This document shows positions 7,331 to 14,990 of a stretch of DNA of 36,371 nt, in pieces. The position numbers were made by a program, and so were the translations under genes. The stretch spans positions 1 to 36,371 of the IMG/VR virus record IMGVR_UViG_3300050821_003656; one strand, given 5' to 3'. Position 1 is the first letter of the stretch, and every line of letters begins with the position of its first letter. The notes beneath the pieces were generated by a model, which made no database searches, was not told where the DNA came from, and was given only the letters and a program-made list of their open reading frames with translations. This DNA comes from a virus.

Positions 7331-10318
7331 CTGTCGACTTGCTTGTAACTGAGACTCTTTGTGCTTGAGCCAAGCTTCCCTAGCAGCCTTAGTTTGTTCA
7401 TCACCCCACTTGAACTTGTAGTCAATGTCGAGAGCTTTGCGCATTTCACACGCCACAAAGTAGGCCTCTTCCCATCCTTCAGGCTTCTTAGTCTTCACGC
7501 CGTCACGGTAGTTAGGACCGACCTCAACGTCTACAGCGAGAGGCACCTTCTTCAGGCAAGCGAGGTTATCCTCGATCTCTTGTCCCCAGATATGATGTGC
7601 AAGACTCGGTATGTTAGGCATCGTCTCCTGCATCATTCGAATAACATCAGCTACTACGTCCTTATGACAGTCCATAACGATCGAATCGTGAACGGACAAG
7701 ATCTGGTGGACACGCTTCCAACGCTCGTCTATCGGAAACGAACGGTGCTCCATGGTTGGATGAAGCAAGTGAACGTCGTCCCCGCGACGCAAACAAATCT
7801 CTTCGTCCATGAGAGTCATAGCACAAAGAGTTATATCGGCACTGCAGCTTTGAATGGGATGATTCACAGCCTGACGATGTGCTGATGCCACAACGCTCTC
7901 TATGATAGACTGCACTTGCTCAAGGCGACGTCTGCGTCCGAACAGAGACTTCGACATACTCTCCTCGGAAGTAGAAGCCTTAACGAGATCAATCCACCGC
8001 TTAACCTTAGGTTTAGCGAGGAAGAACTTATCAATGTAGCTTTGACATACTTCCTCGGTGCGATGAATACCCTCGCCCCTTAACATTGAACAGATGCCGG
8101 GGGCTCCAGTACCGTATGGGATACCGAATCCGATTCGCTTAGCAATAGTTCTCATCTCCTTACGCTCCTTCTCAGGAATAGCAAGGAACTGCTCCATCGT
8201 AAGGTCAAATAGCATGAGGGCTACAAGGGTATGCGGATCTTCTCCGTCCAGAAAGGCCTTGATCATCCCCTTATCGTTAGCCAAGCAGGCTAGAATTCGC
8301 AACTCAACCTGGCTGAAGTCAGCTTGCACGATACAGCCGTCATCCCCGTACCTACTCACGAACATACGCTTAATCAAACCCGCACCCTTATTCGGGATCT
8401 GATGCAGGCCATCGTTACACGTAAGACGTCCGGTCTTAGCTCTCGAGAGTTGCATATTCGGATGTCGCATCGGATGTACATTTAACGTAGCGTCCTCAAG
8501 CGTTGGACGAATAAATGTACTGAGTAGCTTAGAGTCTAAGCGGTATTCCTCGATCTTCTTGGCAATAGGTGACCCTTGCTCGGCCAATGCCTTCATTACT
8601 TCTTTATCAGTAGACGGGGCACCAGCGTCCGTGTACGCAATTACTTCATGACCGTAGTAATCCTTACTGAACATGAGTTCTGATAGTTGCTTACCTGAAT
8701 TAAGTGAAAACTCAAAGTATCGCTTAGTTTCGATGCCTGGCAGCTTCTCGGGGTGCTTGCGCTTATTACGTTCTTTCTGCTCTCGGTCTCTGGTAAATCG
8801 TCGCACGATAGGATCAGCTAAAACAGCATCTAAAGAACGCGCTTCATTGGTTTCAAAAATAGGTACAGCTTTAGTGGCAAAGTCTACATCGACGTAAATG
8901 CCATTCATTTCGAGTCTAGTGATTGCAGCAGAGTAAGCGGGCATTGCTTTGTAAGCGAGAGCGTAAACGGCAGGGTCGTTTTGTTCGGCAACATGTTGTT
9001 TGATGGTTTTTGCGATCTTCTTAGAAGCCACTGAGTCCATTGCGGCATATTTGCCAAGTAGGGGCCAGGGTACTAAGTCGTAGTGCGGATCATCAGCGGG
9101 AAAATTTGCTTTGAGGTACTCGTCAAGCTCATGGTCGTAGTCGCCCATGTCAGTATACCGGAGAGCTAACGGCTTCAAACCGTGCTCCTCATTCTCATTT
9201 GAGGAATAATGCGCGAGCATCGCGTCTTGGTAGAGGTCACGGGGTGAGAAGCCAAAATATGGTATGAACCACTGGTAATCGAACTTACCATTCACCCAGC
9301 GGAGCTTGATCTCAGGGTGGGTCAGAAGGGGCTTGAGCCCTTCCTCCACAAACCGCTTACGGTCCTCATCAGTCCAAGGTACGTCCTTGTGCGCGTACGG
9401 TATTGCGTAACCCTTCTCGGTACTATACGCCATTGATATGGTTGTAACGCGCTGGTCCTTCCGGAAGGGCTTTAAACCCGTCGTCTCAAGATCTACATCA
9501 AGCCAGGTCTTCCCCTGCTCAATGCGATCAACGAGTATACGCTGGCACAAAGCGATAGCGTCCTGAACGTCTTCCACAAGTTCGTACTCACTGGAGTCCA
9601 CCGCTACGATAGATTCTCCGCGCGTGAACGCTGCGAACTTCTCGAAGGCATCCAGATATCGCTTATTCAAATGGTCATTACGACGCACATAGTCCGCGCT
9701 CCAGATCGGATACACGGAACAGGTGTGGCCAGCTACCGTTATGGTCTGAGGTACGCAATGGTATGCAATGGCATTCGCTTTCGGCTTACCCAAAAGTAAA
9801 GCGGTCGCCAGAGATCCAACTGCCAGAATGATATCCGGCTTAACCTTCTGAATGTCCTCAGCGAGGAACTTCGTGCAGTAGACCGCGTCGGCAACTTTAG
9901 GCGGCTTGATCCCACGGCACTTCATCGCATAGGTCCAGAACCACTTGTCTGCGTTTAAGCCATACGTCGATGCAAACTGGCGGATCTTCATAGCTCCACC
10001 GCCGATAGCGCACTTCCCCTTACCGTCCTCGATACCCGTAGGCGACTCGAGTACCACCATGATCTTGGCGTTTAAAGGCCCAGTACCGCCGATCTGATAG
10101 GAGCACTGCTCAGCTTCGCTCGCCTTAGGGTCGAGCTTCGCCTTATAAGCAAGACGGTCTTCTTCCGTAAACGCCTTGGTATACTGGAAAACCTTGCATC
10201 CAAGACAGCCAAAAGGCCTTCCCTTAGTGGGTTGGTACACCTCGTGTAACACCGCAGCTGGCGTGGACAAGCTGTCCTCGGCATCGAATAGCACTTGTGG
10301 CGTCTCTTTTTCACTCAT
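7304..10318 (-). CDS. Family A DNA polymerase with N-terminal Fe-S uracil-DNA-glycosylase-like domain
   Basis: This 1004-residue protein has three parts. Residues 30-225 resemble family 4/5 Fe-S uracil-DNA glycosylases: cluster cysteines C38, C41, C134, C148, the LESPTGIEDGKGK loop and ILAVGSLATALLLG. The usual catalytic HPS motif reads YPIWS at 203-207, so activity is doubtful. Residues 270-450 form a 3'-5' exonuclease with DLE (276-278), NGKFD and YAAMDS. The polymerase has motif A DFSQVELR (667-674), motif B R723/K727/F731/YG, RQAVNHPIQ (815-823) and motif C HDS (877-879, normally HDE). There is no 5' nuclease domain; a separate gene at 1441-2430 supplies one. It overlaps the upstream gene by 8 bases. 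The polymerase call is certain; the fusion domain role is inferred. Confidence 0.95.
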   Translation of the reverse strand: MSEKETPQVLFDAEDSLSTPAAVLHEVYQPTKGRPFGCLGCKVFQYTKAFTEEDRLAYKAKLDPKASEAEQCSYQIGGTGPLNAKIMVVLESPTGIEDGKGKCAIGGGAMKIRQFASTYGLNADKWFWTYAMKCRGIKPPKVADAVYCTKFLAEDIQKVKPDIILAVGSLATALLLGKPKANAIAYHCVPQTITVAGHTCSVYPIWSADYVRRNDHLNKRYLDAFEKFAAFTRGESIVAVDSSEYELVEDVQDAIALCQRILVDRIEQGKTWLDVDLETTGLKPFRKDQRVTTISMAYSTEKGYAIPYAHKDVPWTDEDRKRFVEEGLKPLLTHPEIKLRWVNGKFDYQWFIPYFGFSPRDLYQDAMLAHYSSNENEEHGLKPLALRYTDMGDYDHELDEYLKANFPADDPHYDLVPWPLLGKYAAMDSVASKKIAKTIKQHVAEQNDPAVYALAYKAMPAYSAAITRLEMNGIYVDVDFATKAVPIFETNEARSLDAVLADPIVRRFTRDREQKERNKRKHPEKLPGIETKRYFEFSLNSGKQLSELMFSKDYYGHEVIAYTDAGAPSTDKEVMKALAEQGSPIAKKIEEYRLDSKLLSTFIRPTLEDATLNVHPMRHPNMQLSRAKTGRLTCNDGLHQIPNKGAGLIKRMFVSRYGDDGCIVQADFSQVELRILACLANDKGMIKAFLDGEDPHTLVALMLFDLTMEQFLAIPEKERKEMRTIAKRIGFGIPYGTGAPGICSMLRGEGIHRTEEVCQSYIDKFFLAKPKVKRWIDLVKASTSEESMSKSLFGRRRRLEQVQSIIESVVASAHRQAVNHPIQSCSADITLCAMTLMDEEICLRRGDDVHLLHPTMEHRSFPIDERWKRVHQILSVHDSIVMDCHKDVVADVIRMMQETMPNIPSLAHHIWGQEIEDNLACLKKVPLAVDVEVGPNYRDGVKTKKPEGWEEAYFVACEMRKALDIDYKFKWGDEQTKAAREAWLKHKESQLQASRQLTKSSKPT
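10263..10279 (-). repeat. Motif I copy D
   Basis: The minus strand reads GAGGACAGCTTGTCCAC; the core is 10265-10277. It begins about 40 bases inside the polymerase gene and encodes EDSLST. Confidence 0.7.
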
Positions 10319-10868
10319 GGGAACCTATTTGATCCTTCAACGAACGGAGCAGCTCGCTCACTAGTGTGACCGCATCGGCGGTACTTGTAAAGTGGGCTGA
10401 GCATCCAGATGCCCTATCTCTGAACTCCCTGATCTCTTTCGAACTCGTTAAAGCGCGCTTAGGTCCCAGTGGTAAAACCTTCGTGGCCTTATCGGAAGAT
10501 GGCGCATGACCGAATATCTCTAAAGGAGTCGTTGGAAACTCGATAATGATTCTAGCAAAGTTCGCTTCGGTCACCTTGAGGAAGCTCACGTTACTGTATT
10601 GAAATACCTTCCTTGAACCGCGTAAACCAAGCCCATTAAACGCTTCACGTAGCTCCTTTATGACGGTGTCGTCCTTTACACTCATCGCTTTGAGCTCGGC
10701 AATACCTATAGTCTCTAGCCCTTTATGGTGCAAACGTGGCCATAGAAGGATGCCGAACTTGTCTTTACGGGTCTTCTGGGCAGTGCATAAAGCTCGTAAG
10801 CCACACTGAAAGCATGGGGAGTTGTCTCCCAAGGAAATAGATCCGTAACAATCTGGTTTGTCGTTCAC
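10311..10868 (-). CDS. Replication-cluster protein with N-terminal four-Cys module
   Basis: This 185-residue protein of unknown function starts with a Cys cluster C7-x11-C19-x2-C22-x5-C28 (CYG ... CFQCGLRALC), suited to zinc or Fe-S binding. The rest is mixed alpha/beta with no motif I recognise. The same cluster spacing appears at the N-terminus of the protein at 13755-14609. The start is GTG at 10868, overlapping the primase stop as GTGA, and its stop overlaps the polymerase start by 8 bases. The tight placement between primase and polymerase suggests a replisome accessory or single-stranded-DNA-interacting role, as inference only. A motif II half copy lies in its coding region. Confidence 0.75.
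   Translation of the reverse strand: MNDKPDCYGSISLGDNSPCFQCGLRALCTAQKTRKDKFGILLWPRLHHKGLETIGIAELKAMSVKDDTVIKELREAFNGLGLRGSRKVFQYSNVSFLKVTEANFARIIIEFPTTPLEIFGHAPSSDKATKVLPLGPKRALTSSKEIREFRDRASGCSAHFTSTADAVTLVSELLRSLKDQIGSHE
10569..10578 (-). repeat. Motif II half copy in the four-Cys gene
   Basis: GGTCACCTTG lies in coding sequence (residues LKVTEA). The minus strand reads CCTCAAGGTGACCG, matching the copy at 4328-4337 over 14 bases. Confidence 0.4.
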
Positions 10869-11881
10869 AGAAACTTCCTCAAACCGCTTAAGCGAGACGT
10901 GACCGCATCGTATTCTGTACGGTGCTTGACGTAATAGTCCAGGTTTTCCCTGTTGTCATGTGGATCTCCGGAACCCTCCTTGAGGAGGATATAACTGACC
11001 TTCTTCGATGTAAACGCCTTCAGTTTACCTGCAAACTCGATCGTCTTGGCATGCTCGGTGTCGTCCAGGCACATGACGAGTTCTTCACAGGGGAGCATGT
11101 CTAATAGTCGCGCTTGGTCGTTGTGGAGAACCTTTCCTAGAAGCGCTACACCAGCGTCACTGTCTTCTACTCGATGGTGGAATGCCCAAGCATCAAACGG
11201 CCCTTCTCCAATGAATACCCGTTTGGCATGCATATCAGCGGCGGTGTCGTAATTGAAGAGAGCAAGGCGGGACTTAGAATTGGGCGCGTGTTGAGCCTTT
11301 GCTCCGGTAGAACAGACAGCACGGCTCGTAAATGTGACAAGACGGCCTCCAACGTAAATTGGGAATATTGCGTAACCTTTGAATCTTCCTTCTTTCGCAT
11401 ATCCAGCTCCTATCTCTTCTATGAACCTATCTGGTACATCTCTGCCTAAAAGGTAGTCCCTAGCTATCTCGCCCATCGTGTCACCTGGCTTTTTAGTCAG
11501 GTGAATGAACTCTTTAGGTAACTCTACCGGTTCAAGCTGCTCTTCTTCCTCTTGGTCCGCTGTAGCCTTGCGGAAGGCATCGTTGATCGTCTTGCGAATA
11601 ATCGACGATACCTCGTTACCATCCTTGGTTTCTATTAAAGACTTCGGTACCTTGCCGTAGAGAAGTCGTACCAGACCGATGAGTGAACCTGAGCTGAGGC
11701 AGCCATGGCACAAGTAGCGCTCCTTCATGTAGTTCACATGAAGATGGCTCTGTGAGCCATGCCCGAGCTTGATGCAGAACGGGCATGGATAGTTTGTCTC
11801 CGAACCGGTTACGCTGCTATGGAATCCAATCGATGCTTCGATTAGGTCCTGCATCAGCCTCGGATCGTTGATATATGCCAC
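10865..11881 (-). CDS. DnaG-type DNA primase
   Basis: The 338-residue product has a CHC2-like zinc ribbon (CPFC at 33-36, CHGC at 58-61) and a TOPRIM domain with the catalytic Glu in FIGEGPFDAWAF near residue 222 and the Asp pair in CLDDTEHAK near 270. It is shorter than cellular DnaG, as usual for phage primases that lack the C-terminal helicase-binding domain. It would synthesise RNA primers and pair with the DnaB-type helicase encoded two genes upstream. The start is GTG at 11881 immediately after the TAA of the preceding gene, and its stop overlaps the four-Cys gene as GTGA. Confidence 0.93.
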   Translation of the reverse strand: MAYINDPRLMQDLIEASIGFHSSVTGSETNYPCPFCIKLGHGSQSHLHVNYMKERYLCHGCLSSGSLIGLVRLLYGKVPKSLIETKDGNEVSSIIRKTINDAFRKATADQEEEEQLEPVELPKEFIHLTKKPGDTMGEIARDYLLGRDVPDRFIEEIGAGYAKEGRFKGYAIFPIYVGGRLVTFTSRAVCSTGAKAQHAPNSKSRLALFNYDTAADMHAKRVFIGEGPFDAWAFHHRVEDSDAGVALLGKVLHNDQARLLDMLPCEELVMCLDDTEHAKTIEFAGKLKAFTSKKVSYILLKEGSGDPHDNRENLDYYVKHRTEYDAVTSRLSGLRKFL

Positions 11882-12265
11882 TTAGCCACCCAAGCGCTTA
11901 CCCGGCATCCGCGTAGCAGTTTGGATCTGAGGTTCAGCAAGCTTAGCCACGCACTGATCGTGATAGACCTTGAATTGTGGCTCTACAAGCTCGCGAAAAC
12001 GAGTGAAGCCCTCGATCACAGTCTCCACTTTCAAAGGGCAGAAGAATGTCTTAGGCGTGTAACCTGTCTGTCCGTTTGGGAATCGGGTGGGTGTCGGGAG
12101 TTCCAAACGAGCCATAAAGCGGTCGAATGTTCGTGGTGCGACTCCAAACGTGGTCACGCGCTCATGTACCTCATACCAACGGTTATCGCGATGAACGGTC
12201 GTCGTGTATATATGACTCAGAGGCGCTTCCGGCGGAACTGGATCTTCTTCTACGATATTGGGCAT
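11882..12265 (-). CDS. Hypothetical protein between helicase and primase genes
   Basis: A 127-residue protein with no recognised domain. It is rich in aromatic and charged residues, with a segment FDRFMARLELPTP and a basic C-terminus (RMPGKRLGG). The ATG is preceded by a good Shine-Dalgarno AGGA seven bases upstream, and the stop abuts the primase GTG. The location suggests a primosome accessory function, for example helicase loading or primase-helicase bridging, but nothing in the sequence proves this. Confidence 0.7.
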   Translation of the reverse strand: MPNIVEEDPVPPEAPLSHIYTTTVHRDNRWYEVHERVTTFGVAPRTFDRFMARLELPTPTRFPNGQTGYTPKTFFCPLKVETVIEGFTRFRELVEPQFKVYHDQCVAKLAEPQIQTATRMPGKRLGG

Positions 12266-12289
12266 ATTTTATTCCTATCTGGTACTTTA

Positions 12290-12304
12290 GGTCACCTCAG
12301 TGAC
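12290..12304 (-). repeat. Motif II variant with hairpin
   Basis: GGTCACCTCAGTGAC forms GTCAC/GTGAC arms around a four-base loop, in the 44-bp gap after the DnaB-like stop and before the next gene. It is a divergent member of motif II. Confidence 0.45.
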
Positions 12305-12309
12305 GCTGT

Positions 12310-13758
12310 CTAGGCGCTTGCTCCATCACGCTCTTCCTTCTTCTTCCTGGCTAACGCTTTTTGGAAGGCAGCTTCATCCTTCTCTCCTGCAGAGGTGCTC
12401 GACTTATCTCGAGCCCGCTTCTCCTCTACTGGCAGCGTGATTCGCTCAGTAATGAACCGCGACCGCGAATAGTCGAAGGTGAATTCCACGATCGAGCCAT
12501 CTTGTTCATTGCGTGAACCGAGAATAAAGAAGCGTCCTTTGCGAGCAGCCTTCTCGGCATCTGAAATGCAGATTGAAAAGCCAACGTCGATGTGCTGCAT
12601 GATGGCGTAACACTCCGCGAAATCTGCAGCTGTTACTATCTCCTTAGATGTTGCAGCACGATTGGCCTGTGCGCCTGTCCACATGAATACATCTTCTTCG
12701 GCAGCAAACTGACGGATATCCAGGAACACGGATTCGAGATTATGACGTACTTCCTTACTCTCCTTACACGGGCGCATCAGACCGGCATAGTCTATTACAA
12801 TAACATCAGCCTTGAAACCTGTAGACTTTAGCGCCTCGTAGTGTGCACGGATATCACTGATAGTCGCAGTATGGGCTGCATAGCGCTTCATGACCATCCG
12901 TCCCTTGACGAACTTCTCGGTCTTTAAGCGAACAGCTTCAGCGAATCGTACCGGATCCTGTTTCATGTCTTGCTTATTTCCAGCAAGGCGCGCGTAGAAG
13001 CGGTTGAACACTCTACGGTTCTTCATCTCCAGAGAGTAGTACACTACGTTCTTGCCAGCAATCATCGCATTAAACGCAATGTTGATAAGAACATGAGACT
13101 TACCGCGCTTCGAAGGCCCGAGAACGCAACCCATTTCACCGCGCTCAAGAAGGATACCGGCCTGGTCCAGGTGTCCGATGCCAGTACCCATAACCTCTGC
13201 CTCTGTGGGGCAGATCAATTCCTTCAGATTAGCCTCGAGAGTAGCGTGATAATCGTCGCCCATCTCTCCAAGGTTCTTTCCTACCATGGCAGCTTTGCTA
13301 ATAATGTCCACGAGGTCCTGCGCCGTAACTACCTCAAACTCCACCCTATTCGTTTCTTCATTCCTATACGGCTTACCCTCCAGGTGAGCCTTCAGCATAT
13401 CACCACCCTTCATCAGGGCATTGGCAGCTGCAGAAGCCTGCGCGAACTCAATGATACGTTTCTCCGTATGCTTTACGTCCTCAACATCTTGCTTATAGAG
13501 GAACTTAATCAATTCACCGTCATCACGGAAGGTATCCTTCAAAGCCTGCTTCGAGGGTACGGTCTTGTACTCGTCCCAGAAGTTACGGGACCAAGCAATC
13601 ATATCTGAGCAGACCGTGTCTTTAAAGAAGTCAGGGTCTAATATAGGCCTAAGCTTCGCCATCAAGCCAGGTACACGTAGGACCGAAGCGAGCACGTGCT
13701 GCTGCATGGGCTTGCCGAGATCGATATGTTTATTTGTCGGTTGTTCGTCGTCACTCAC
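12310..13758 (-). CDS. DnaB-type replicative DNA helicase
   Basis: The 482-residue protein follows the DnaB layout: a helical N-terminal domain (1-115), a linker, and a RecA-like ATPase with Walker A GPSKRGKS at 214-221, the YYSLEMKNRRVFNR arginine-rich motif after it, and Walker B VIVIDYAGLM near 325. TGAQANRAATSKE corresponds to the DNA-binding/sensor loop. It should form the hexameric 5'-3' fork helicase and pair with the downstream primase. The start is GTG at 13758, overlapping the preceding gene as GTGA. The C-terminus is unusually charged (ARKKKEERDGASA). Confidence 0.92.
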   Translation of the reverse strand: MSDDEQPTNKHIDLGKPMQQHVLASVLRVPGLMAKLRPILDPDFFKDTVCSDMIAWSRNFWDEYKTVPSKQALKDTFRDDGELIKFLYKQDVEDVKHTEKRIIEFAQASAAANALMKGGDMLKAHLEGKPYRNEETNRVEFEVVTAQDLVDIISKAAMVGKNLGEMGDDYHATLEANLKELICPTEAEVMGTGIGHLDQAGILLERGEMGCVLGPSKRGKSHVLINIAFNAMIAGKNVVYYSLEMKNRRVFNRFYARLAGNKQDMKQDPVRFAEAVRLKTEKFVKGRMVMKRYAAHTATISDIRAHYEALKSTGFKADVIVIDYAGLMRPCKESKEVRHNLESVFLDIRQFAAEEDVFMWTGAQANRAATSKEIVTAADFAECYAIMQHIDVGFSICISDAEKAARKGRFFILGSRNEQDGSIVEFTFDYSRSRFITERITLPVEEKRARDKSSTSAGEKDEAAFQKALARKKKEERDGASA

Positions 13759-14609
13759 AGGAATTCACCTAATCTAGCATCTAAAGTCAAAAGTTCTGAG
13801 TCGTCCTCTTTGTAATGGGTAAAGGTATCGAACAATACCATTCTTAGATCATGCCATGTAAACCTATCTTCAGGGACTAAAATGTGGGATGAGGCTAACG
13901 GATGGAAGGACGAGCAGGCACCAGACATCGCAGGCAAGCGAATCGCTGGCATCTTGTCCGTAATCGCTAGCGTCCAAGAGCGGTATTCACCAAACACTTC
14001 TTCTTCAACATCCGCTGTATGTCGTTTCGACGAACGCACATACAGGTTACCGAACAAAGATTCAGCTCGAGCAAGCTCTTCGAATAATGGATCCGCGTCT
14101 ATATCCCTATGCGCGTCATTATACCTGCGCTCATTCGTCCGAGCCCAGCTTTGGAAACGCATCAATGCTGACTCACCTGTCAACATTGCCGGAACAACCT
14201 TGAAGCTGTTCTTTATGCAATACAAGCCTACCGTCGTGAACTGAGCCTTTACGAAGGTCCTCGGATTCCAACCACCATGCTTACATGAATGGAGCACACG
14301 GTGCATGGCATCTCGCCACTTCACTTGCTGGCGCCAGGCTGGCCGGTGCTTCCCACCATTCTTATTCCAGAGCTCAATGAAGAGGTCGAGGAGTTCGACA
14401 GCAGTGACACTTTCGTCCCATAGGCCCATCCGATGCTTGGCTAGAGCTTCTTCAGCCACTTCCCTTAAGGTAAAGCGCCCCTTTATGTTCTCGGAATTCT
14501 TGATGCACCTGAGTTCATATGGACACTCGCGGCACTTCGCATCGTCAAAACGATGCATGCTGAAGCACAGAGGAGCGTCTGAATGAACCGGTGTACGCTG
14601 CATTTTCAT
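13755..14609 (-). CDS. Replication-cluster protein with N-terminal four-Cys module (second copy of the module)
   Basis: I start this 284-residue protein at ATG 14609 (MKMQRTPVHSD). From there it has C15-x10-C26-x2-C29-x5-C35 (CFSM ... CRECPYELRC), nearly identical in spacing to the protein at 10311-10868. The rest is helical with many Trp and His residues and is not recognised. The frame stays open to 14891, but the added 94 residues look random and lie opposite a plus-strand gene. An ATG at 14603 is an alternative. It overlaps the DnaB-type helicase gene as GTGA, so a helicase loader or accessory role is conceivable but unproved. Confidence 0.72.
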   Translation of the reverse strand: MKMQRTPVHSDAPLCFSMHRFDDAKCRECPYELRCIKNSENIKGRFTLREVAEEALAKHRMGLWDESVTAVELLDLFIELWNKNGGKHRPAWRQQVKWRDAMHRVLHSCKHGGWNPRTFVKAQFTTVGLYCIKNSFKVVPAMLTGESALMRFQSWARTNERRYNDAHRDIDADPLFEELARAESLFGNLYVRSSKRHTADVEEEVFGEYRSWTLAITDKMPAIRLPAMSGACSSFHPLASSHILVPEDRFTWHDLRMVLFDTFTHYKEDDSELLTLDARLGEFL

Positions 14610-14726
14610 TGCTTTTTGCAGGAAATATGACTGAAGGCGCTCATAAACGCTGCAACTTGCAGTAAATAATTGCCTCTTGCGTCTGAAAAAAGATTGTATG
14701 CTGCGAGTCCACTTAGTGAGGAACCC

Positions 14727-14990
14727 ATGAGAAAAACCAAGCCACGTGTCATATACAAGCACCCCGGTGCTACCGATCCTGCCAAATATGAAGCTGCTGA
14801 AGCGAGAGCGCGCATACGCCGCATCATCTCTGAGGCCCTCGCCTCGGGCAAGCCGCTGAACCAAATACCTGCCCCGTGGGGTATGCCGCATGGCTTAAAC
14901 CACGGGCATCCCCATACGAGGTCACCTTCAGGACGGTGTTGCTGTATCACAGCAAAAACTCCGTCAAGCGCGTCACATCCTTCACATTAA
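14727..14990 (+). CDS. Small plus-strand gene embedded between minus-strand genes
   Basis: An 87-residue basic protein begins MRKTKPRVIYKHPGATD, continues with a helix rich in Ala/Glu/Arg and then ALASGKPLNQIPAPWGMP. A good Shine-Dalgarno GAGG lies five bases before the ATG. It fills the 338-bp gap between two minus-strand genes and overlaps the end of the UvsW-like helicase gene by 44 bases, convergently. The first 60 residues look like real protein; the last 25 (Cys/Ser/His-rich) look less so. Only weak -35/-10 candidates are visible upstream (TTGCCT-N18-TTGTAT). It could be a small regulator, or the region may be noncoding. No family recognised. Confidence 0.5.
   Translation: MRKTKPRVIYKHPGATDPAKYEAAEARARIRRIISEALASGKPLNQIPAPWGMPHGLNHGHPHTRSPSGRCCCITAKTPSSASHPSH
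14920..14928 (-). repeat. Motif II half copy in the plus-strand gene
   Basis: GGTCACCTT occurs just after the UvsW-like stop on the minus strand (CCTGAAGGTGACCTCG). It is noncoding for the minus-strand genes. Confidence 0.4.

Noticed and set aside
12970-13608. 212-residue plus-strand frame opposite the DnaB-type helicase
   Set aside because: It lies wholly within a well-supported helicase gene and has no ribosome site or motif.
14610-14891. N-terminal extension of the four-Cys protein up to ATG 14891
   Set aside because: The extra 94 residues look random, the Cys module starts just after ATG 14609, and the interval carries a better plus-strand frame with a Shine-Dalgarno.
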